This document shows, piece after piece, positions 12,655-16,283 of a stretch of DNA of 16,283 nucleotides. The stretch lies in the NCBI GenBank assembly GCA_018644785.1, contig JABGPV010000004.1, positions 37,841 to 54,123 of the forward strand, given 5' to 3'. How positions within the stretch are numbered: the stretch's first letter is position 1; every line of letters begins with the position of its first letter. The DNA comes from Deltaproteobacteria bacterium. GTDB taxonomy: Bacteria > Desulfobacterota > DSM-4660 > Desulfatiglandales > Desulfatiglandaceae. The translations under genes were made by a program, and so were the position numbers. Below the pieces are notes generated by a model, which searched no databases, had not been told where the DNA came from, and saw only the letters and a list, made by a program, of their open reading frames with translations.

Positions 12655-13716
12655 ATGGTTATCCAGTGTGAAAGCTGCCGTACGGCGTTCAATCTCGATG
12701 AATCTCTGCTCAAGAAAGAGGGGGCAAAAGTCAGATGCTCCCGGTGTCGCCATGTATTTACAGCCTATCCTTCTTCGCCCGTTTTGTCAGGTGAGACGGT
12801 TGAAAGCCCTGATGTTTCTGAAAGCGTTACACCTGTTGCTCCTAAGAAGACAGATGAAATCCTTTCGGAAGCTGAAAAGGGTTCGGAAATAGAGGAAGAA
12901 AAAAGCGCCGGTGCGGAACTGGAATCTGATCTGGATGTGATTTACCAGGATGTTTTCAGTGAGGCGGACAGCAGTCCTCCTGATGAAGAGGCCAAACGTG
13001 ATGATGCGGTAGAAGATCTGTTCAAAGAGGCCAGCCGCGGAGAAGAAAAGCTGGCTGATCGTCCAGCGCCTATTTTTCCTGCCATGGATATGACGGAAGA
13101 AGATCGAACGGTGGTAAAAGAGGAAAAAGAAGCGGAAGACGAGCCTGAACGTGTGCCTGCTCCCAAAAAGAAATCTTCAAAGCGCTCCGTGGGAGTGTTG
13201 ATTCCTCTGCTTTTCATCGTTCTTGCGGTTGCTGCCGCATACTATGTGTGGAAAGCGGACTTAATTCCGCCGTCCGTGCTTTCTTTGCTGAGCCCTTCTT
13301 CCGAAACAAAGGCGCCTGCTGATGCAGGCGCACGGCTTCTTCAGTTCGGGTCAGTGAGTGGGGTATTTGTCGATACGGAAAAAAGTGGGCCGCTTTTCGT
13401 CATACGTGGCATGGTCACCAGTAAATATCCACAAAACAGGCGTTATATTATGATTAAAGGGAGTATCCTTGACAATAAAGGTGTTGTGGTGCTCTCGAAA
13501 ACCGCCTATGCGGGGAATACCTTCAGCGAAGAGGAGCTTAAAACACTTCCGCTGGATGAGATCATCAAGGCGGCGGATAACCGTGACGGTATGGCCAAAC
13601 AGAACCTTAATGTCGCATCCGGCGCCACAATTCCTTTTATGGTTGTTTTTGCTGCGCTTCCCGATGATTTGAGCGAGTTCACCGTGGAGGCGGTCGGTTC
13701 ATCGTCCGGGGGTTAA
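12655..13716 (+). CDS. MJ0042 zinc-ribbon / DUF3426 single-pass membrane protein
   Basis: A 353-residue protein. Residues 1-40 are an MJ0042-type zinc ribbon, IQCESCRTAFNLDES and VRCSRCRHVF, with Cys5, Cys8, Cys28 and Cys31. Residues 42-175 are acidic, Ser/Pro-rich and probably disordered, ending in a basic KKKSSKRS stretch. One membrane helix spans about 179-198, and the C-terminal 225-345 domain fits DUF3426, likely extracytoplasmic (SGVFVDTEKSGPLFVIRGMV). The zinc ribbon should stay cytoplasmic. Such proteins are common in Desulfobacterota and myxobacteria with unknown function. GAGGGAGGG precedes the ATG. Its ribbon-plus-acidic-linker plan parallels the protein at 6307-7206. Confidence 0.88.
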   Translation: MVIQCESCRTAFNLDESLLKKEGAKVRCSRCRHVFTAYPSSPVLSGETVESPDVSESVTPVAPKKTDEILSEAEKGSEIEEEKSAGAELESDLDVIYQDVFSEADSSPPDEEAKRDDAVEDLFKEASRGEEKLADRPAPIFPAMDMTEEDRTVVKEEKEAEDEPERVPAPKKKSSKRSVGVLIPLLFIVLAVAAAYYVWKADLIPPSVLSLLSPSSETKAPADAGARLLQFGSVSGVFVDTEKSGPLFVIRGMVTSKYPQNRRYIMIKGSILDNKGVVVLSKTAYAGNTFSEEELKTLPLDEIIKAADNRDGMAKQNLNVASGATIPFMVVFAALPDDLSEFTVEAVGSSSGG

Positions 13717-13828
13717 CCGTGGGCGACAGGACCGGTGGGGACAAAGCCATTTCCAGCTCAGGCTTCAGGAGTATTTTCAGGGGCACGCCAACCTGGAAAA
13801 GCTCGGCCGCATCCTGTCAGGCGATTAG
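13712..13828 (+). pseudogene. Orphan coding-like tail without a start
   Basis: Directly after the DUF3426 stop, one plus frame reads like the C-terminus of a protein: GQSHFQLRLQEYFQGHANLE and then KLGRILSGD before TAG (13826-13828). The frame is open back to 13673 inside the preceding gene but has no ATG, GTG or TTG, so it is not an intact gene. It may be a gene remnant, a frameshifted end or chance. I do not recognise a family. Confidence 0.3.
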
Positions 13829-14631
13829 GATCGTTGCTGGTAGATTTTTTGGGCTTTTAACAGGGCGGAAAGATCGTCAATGCCCATGACCTCTTTTTCG
13901 TCGTTAGATATGATGTATCCGACGCTGTGGCCTTCCCGGGGCAGATATTCCACGAGGTCCGTTATAAAGAATTCTTCCTGATCACAAACAACCCCGTTGA
14001 TCTCCTTTTGCACCACATGGGGTTTTGATGCAAGCACCGTAAGGGAATGAAGTAAGCTGTCTTTTCTTGCTGCATAGATGCCCGAATTGCAGACCGGCAG
14101 CGCCTGTTGTTTTTCTTCCGGATAATTTTTCCAGTATTTCCATTCGACGATTCTCCGGACCTGATCATCCCGGATTTCAAGTACGCCGTATTGCTTTTTG
14201 TCTTCGGGCATGAAGCCCAGTACCAACAGATCATGGGTTTTGAGCGCGCTTAGAAGCGAGGCGTAGGTTTCAGGTGCCACAAAGGGCACGTCCCCCATGG
14301 TAATGAGAAGGTTTTTACAGTCCAGGGTTTTCAGGAAAGGCATGGCCGCCAGCAAAGCGCCCCCGGTGCCGTTCAAAACGGGCTGCTCAGAATAGGTAAT
14401 GTCAAGGTGTTGTGTTACCTCACGGATATCTTCTTTTTTGTGATTGACAACCACTGCCTTTGGACCGGGCGGCAGGTTTTCAATAATATGAAAAAGGATT
14501 GGCCGTTTCCCCGAAAAGGGTGAACCCTTCGGGATCAGCGGTAGAAGGGTTTTATTGCCCCCAAAGTCTTTCATGCGGCTGCCCCGGCCGGCGGCCAGGA
14601 TGATGGATGCGGTTCTGTTTTCTCTTTCCAT
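13825..14631 (-). CDS. GlmU-N-like sugar-phosphate nucleotidyltransferase
   Basis: A 268-residue single-domain nucleotidyltransferase. IILAAGRGSRM (10-20) is the NTP-binding loop, NKTLLPL supplies the Lys, SEQPVLNGTGGALLAA (81-96) matches the GlmU/uridylyltransferase QxxxxGTGxA motif, and TMGDVPF (111-117) carries the metal-binding Asp114. NSGIYAA and ITDLVEYL also match GlmU. The left-handed beta-helix acetyltransferase domain of GlmU is absent, so it activates a sugar phosphate but does not acetylate. I choose ATG 14631 because a promoter lies just upstream, putting the longer TTG 14670 start on the -35 box. That implies a nearly leaderless mRNA, as no Shine-Dalgarno is present. It is convergent with the DUF3426 gene. 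Confidence 0.87.
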   Translation of the reverse strand: MERENRTASIILAAGRGSRMKDFGGNKTLLPLIPKGSPFSGKRPILFHIIENLPPGPKAVVVNHKKEDIREVTQHLDITYSEQPVLNGTGGALLAAMPFLKTLDCKNLLITMGDVPFVAPETYASLLSALKTHDLLVLGFMPEDKKQYGVLEIRDDQVRRIVEWKYWKNYPEEKQQALPVCNSGIYAARKDSLLHSLTVLASKPHVVQKEINGVVCDQEEFFITDLVEYLPREGHSVGYIISNDEKEVMGIDDLSALLKAQKIYQQRS

Positions 14632-14641
14632 TATGATGGGG

Positions 14642-14670
14642 AAGATAGGGAAATCGGGTGATTGAGTCAA
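14642..14670 (-). promoter_or_regulatory. Promoter of the nucleotidyltransferase, near-leaderless
   Basis: On the minus strand TTGACT (14670-14665), a 17-nt spacer and TATCTT (14647-14642) form a good sigma-70 promoter. The ATG at 14631 begins only 11 nt after the -10 box, so the transcript would have a leader of a few bases or none. The spacing is observed; the leaderless reading is inferred. Confidence 0.5.
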
Positions 14671-14776
14671 GTGGAAAGGAGATTAAATGATGTCTTAGGG
14701 ATACAATGGATCGTTTTTTTGTTGACCTGAAGGAACAAAAGCGCAAAGATACGCGGACGTTTTGCAAAGGTCTCGT
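14671..14776. other. Intergenic gap between rtcB and the nucleotidyltransferase
   Basis: This 106-bp gap holds a 24-codon plus-strand frame from ATG 14706 with no clear ribosome binding site, and the sequence CAAAGGTCTCG (14765-14775) shared with the rnhA hairpin. No terminator with a T-run is seen for rtcB. Confidence 0.4.
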
Positions 14777-16222
14777 TTAACCTTTTATGACACCCAGCGG
14801 TTTCAGCCTGGCAACCTTGTGTGCCAAACCGGCATTATGCACCACACTGACGACCTGGGAGATGTCCTTGTAGGCTTCCGGCATTTCCTCTTTAAGGGTT
14901 CGTTTGCCTCTGGATTGAACAAAAACGCCATTATCTTCTAATTCACGATGGATCGCCCGGCCCTTGGCTTTTTTAAACGCCAGTGTCCGGCTCAGCGCCC
15001 TGCCGGCGCCGTGAGAGCAGGAGCCAAAACTCTGTTTCATTGCGCCCTCGGCGCCTGCCAGTACATATGAACAGGTTCCCATGTCCCCCGGAATCAAAAC
15101 GGGCTGCCCGGTAAGACCATAGATATCCGGTAGAAGCGGGTGTCCCGGGGGGAGGGCGCGGGTCGCGCCTTTTCGATGAACGTACAGGTCTACCGGCTTT
15201 CCATCCACCAAATGCGACTCTTTTTTGGCAATGTTGTGGCAGACATCATACAGCAGGTTCATCCCCAGGGCATCGGGTGTGGTGGACAGGGCCTTCAGAA
15301 GTATCTCACGGGTCCGGTGCATGAGGATCTGTCGGTTCGCCCAGGCGTAATTGGCTGCACATGCCATGGCGGCCAGGTAGCGCCGGGCCAGCTCGGATTT
15401 CAGGAAAGCGCACGCCAGCTGTCTGTCGGGGAGTGAAAACGGTTGATGTCCACTGGCCATGTTTTTGTTCATTTCTTTCAGGAAGTCATCACATATTTGA
15501 TGGCCGAATCCTCTGGAACCGGTGTGAATAAAAATGGTTGCCTGCCCTTCAAAGAGATTGAAGCGTGCGGCTTTTTCAGGGTCATAAATACGGTCAACCC
15601 TTTGGATTTCCAGAAAGTGATTGCCCGATCCAAGTGTGCCCAGCTGGTTTAGGCCCCGCTTGATGGCCCGTTCGCTCAGTACGGACGGATCGGCGTCTGG
15701 CATGACGCCGCGATCCTCTGTTTTTTCAAGGTCAAGTGCTGTACCGTAGCCTTGTTTAATGGCCCAGGCGGCACCCTGGACCGCCACGTCTCTTTGTTTT
15801 GATTTGGATAGATGAAGCGTCCCTGTTGATCCCACCCCGGCAGGGATGTCTTTAAACAGGGCGTAGACAATATCTTTTATGATGGGGCGGATTTCATTTG
15901 CCTTGAGGCGGGTGGTCATGAGCCGGCATCCACAGTTAATATCGTAACCGACGCCACCCGGCGAAACAATGCCCTCATCCGGGTCAAACGCCGCCACGCC
16001 ACCGATGGGAAAACCATACCCCCAGTGGATGTCCGGCATGGCCAGAGAATGGCCGACGATTCCGGGCAGGGTGGCCACGTTGACCACCTGTTTCAGGCTC
16101 TGGTCCTTCTGAATGGACCGCATCATCTGCTCGTTTGAAAAAACCAGACCCGGAACACGCATGTGGCCATCTTTGGGGATCAACCATCGGCAGGGGTCAA
16201 TTTTTTCCGGTTTTATGGTCAT
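14777..16222 (-). CDS. rtcB: RtcB family RNA-splicing / 3'-phosphate RNA ligase
   Basis: A 481-residue protein of usual RtcB length. RtcB joins 2',3'-cyclic phosphate or 3'-phosphate RNA ends to 5'-OH ends using GTP and Mn2+. All key positions are visible: Asp94 and Cys97 in GGVGYDINCGCR, Asn201 and His202 in GSGNHFLE, His233 in FIHTGSRG, His329 in VCHNIA, and the guanylated His404 in SCSHGAGR. The protein ends in GVIKG with Lys480. No intein is present. The start at 16222 has no Shine-Dalgarno but a promoter lies just upstream. No archease or RtcA gene lies in the window; its partner could lie upstream beyond the edge. It is likely used for RNA repair, since bacteria rarely need tRNA splicing. 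Confidence 0.96.
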   Translation of the reverse strand: MTIKPEKIDPCRWLIPKDGHMRVPGLVFSNEQMMRSIQKDQSLKQVVNVATLPGIVGHSLAMPDIHWGYGFPIGGVAAFDPDEGIVSPGGVGYDINCGCRLMTTRLKANEIRPIIKDIVYALFKDIPAGVGSTGTLHLSKSKQRDVAVQGAAWAIKQGYGTALDLEKTEDRGVMPDADPSVLSERAIKRGLNQLGTLGSGNHFLEIQRVDRIYDPEKAARFNLFEGQATIFIHTGSRGFGHQICDDFLKEMNKNMASGHQPFSLPDRQLACAFLKSELARRYLAAMACAANYAWANRQILMHRTREILLKALSTTPDALGMNLLYDVCHNIAKKESHLVDGKPVDLYVHRKGATRALPPGHPLLPDIYGLTGQPVLIPGDMGTCSYVLAGAEGAMKQSFGSCSHGAGRALSRTLAFKKAKGRAIHRELEDNGVFVQSRGKRTLKEEMPEAYKDISQVVSVVHNAGLAHKVARLKPLGVIKG

Positions 16223-16253
16223 TTAATATCAAAAAAGTTTGGGTTATGGAAAA

Positions 16254-16282
16254 ACAGTAGACGTTTAAATGTGCTTTGTCAA
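16254..16282 (-). promoter_or_regulatory. Candidate rtcB promoter
   Basis: On the minus strand a perfect -35, TTGACA (16282-16277), is followed after 17 nt by TACTGT (16259-16254), a weak -10. The predicted start lies about 25 nt before the ATG at 16222. The good -35 and weak -10 combination could reflect regulated expression, but nothing shows an activator site. Confidence 0.4.
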
Positions 16283-16283
16283 T

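Noticed and set aside
14706..14780. 24-codon plus-strand ORF between rtcB and the nucleotidyltransferase
   Set aside because: No convincing Shine-Dalgarno, it runs into the end of rtcB, and there is no family resemblance.

Overview
The window looks like chromosomal core sequence from an anaerobic Desulfobacterota (deltaproteobacterial, probably Desulfobacterales-type) bacterium. That is an inference from gene content: a Rex redox repressor, a secreted DUF1573 protein, a DUF1638 / UroD-type methyltransferase pair, MJ0042-type zinc-ribbon proteins, an RtcB ligase and a PAS-GAF histidine kinase with a cysteine-rich tail. No phage, plasmid, transposase, CRISPR, tRNA or rRNA was seen. TGA is an ordinary stop in several genes here, which matters for the main finding.

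Layout. 1-275 (minus): 5' end of an RdgC-like gene, running off the window. 276-790: a gene-poor 515-bp stretch with inverted repeats. 791-2228 (plus): a VOC/glyoxalase-fold protein and a Tim44-domain membrane protein. 2323-2868 (minus): a flavodoxin. 3117-5518 (plus): an apparent operon of DUF1638 protein, UroD/MtaA-like methyltransferase and BtuF-like binding protein without a signal peptide, preceded by a leader with competing helices. 5646-6284 (plus): a metal-dependent cyclase (kynurenine formamidase family). 6307-9448 (minus): rex, a DUF1573 protein, rnhA and an acidic zinc-ribbon protein, in that transcription order. 9648-12024 (plus): histidine kinase and PaaI-type thioesterase. 12096-13716 (plus): hypoxanthine phosphoribosyltransferase behind a strong promoter, then a zinc-ribbon/DUF3426 membrane protein. 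13825-16222 (minus): a GlmU-N-like nucleotidyltransferase and RtcB, each with its own promoter candidate.

Main finding. The DUF1573 gene (7693-8775, minus) is interrupted by one in-frame TGA at 8560-8562. The codon falls exactly where DUF1573 proteins carry the first Cys of their Cys-Gly-Cys motif, so the protein reads Gly-Sec-Gly-Cys. The frame is intact on both sides, the start has a strong Shine-Dalgarno and a signal peptide, and a GC-rich hairpin with a G-containing 5-nt loop lies 37 nt after the TGA. The simplest reading is an exported selenoprotein of the DUF1573 family, with two C-terminal ~100-residue repeats, encoded beside the redox regulator Rex. A naive gene caller would split it in two or call it a pseudogene.

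Secondary points: the UroD-like methyltransferase lacks the expected zinc ligands and sits with a leaderless BtuF-like protein, suggesting a cytoplasmic corrinoid-related module; the histidine kinase carries a C-x6-C-x2-C-x5-C cluster inside its ATPase domain; nested inverted repeats precede rex; and an orphan coding-like tail lies after the DUF3426 gene.
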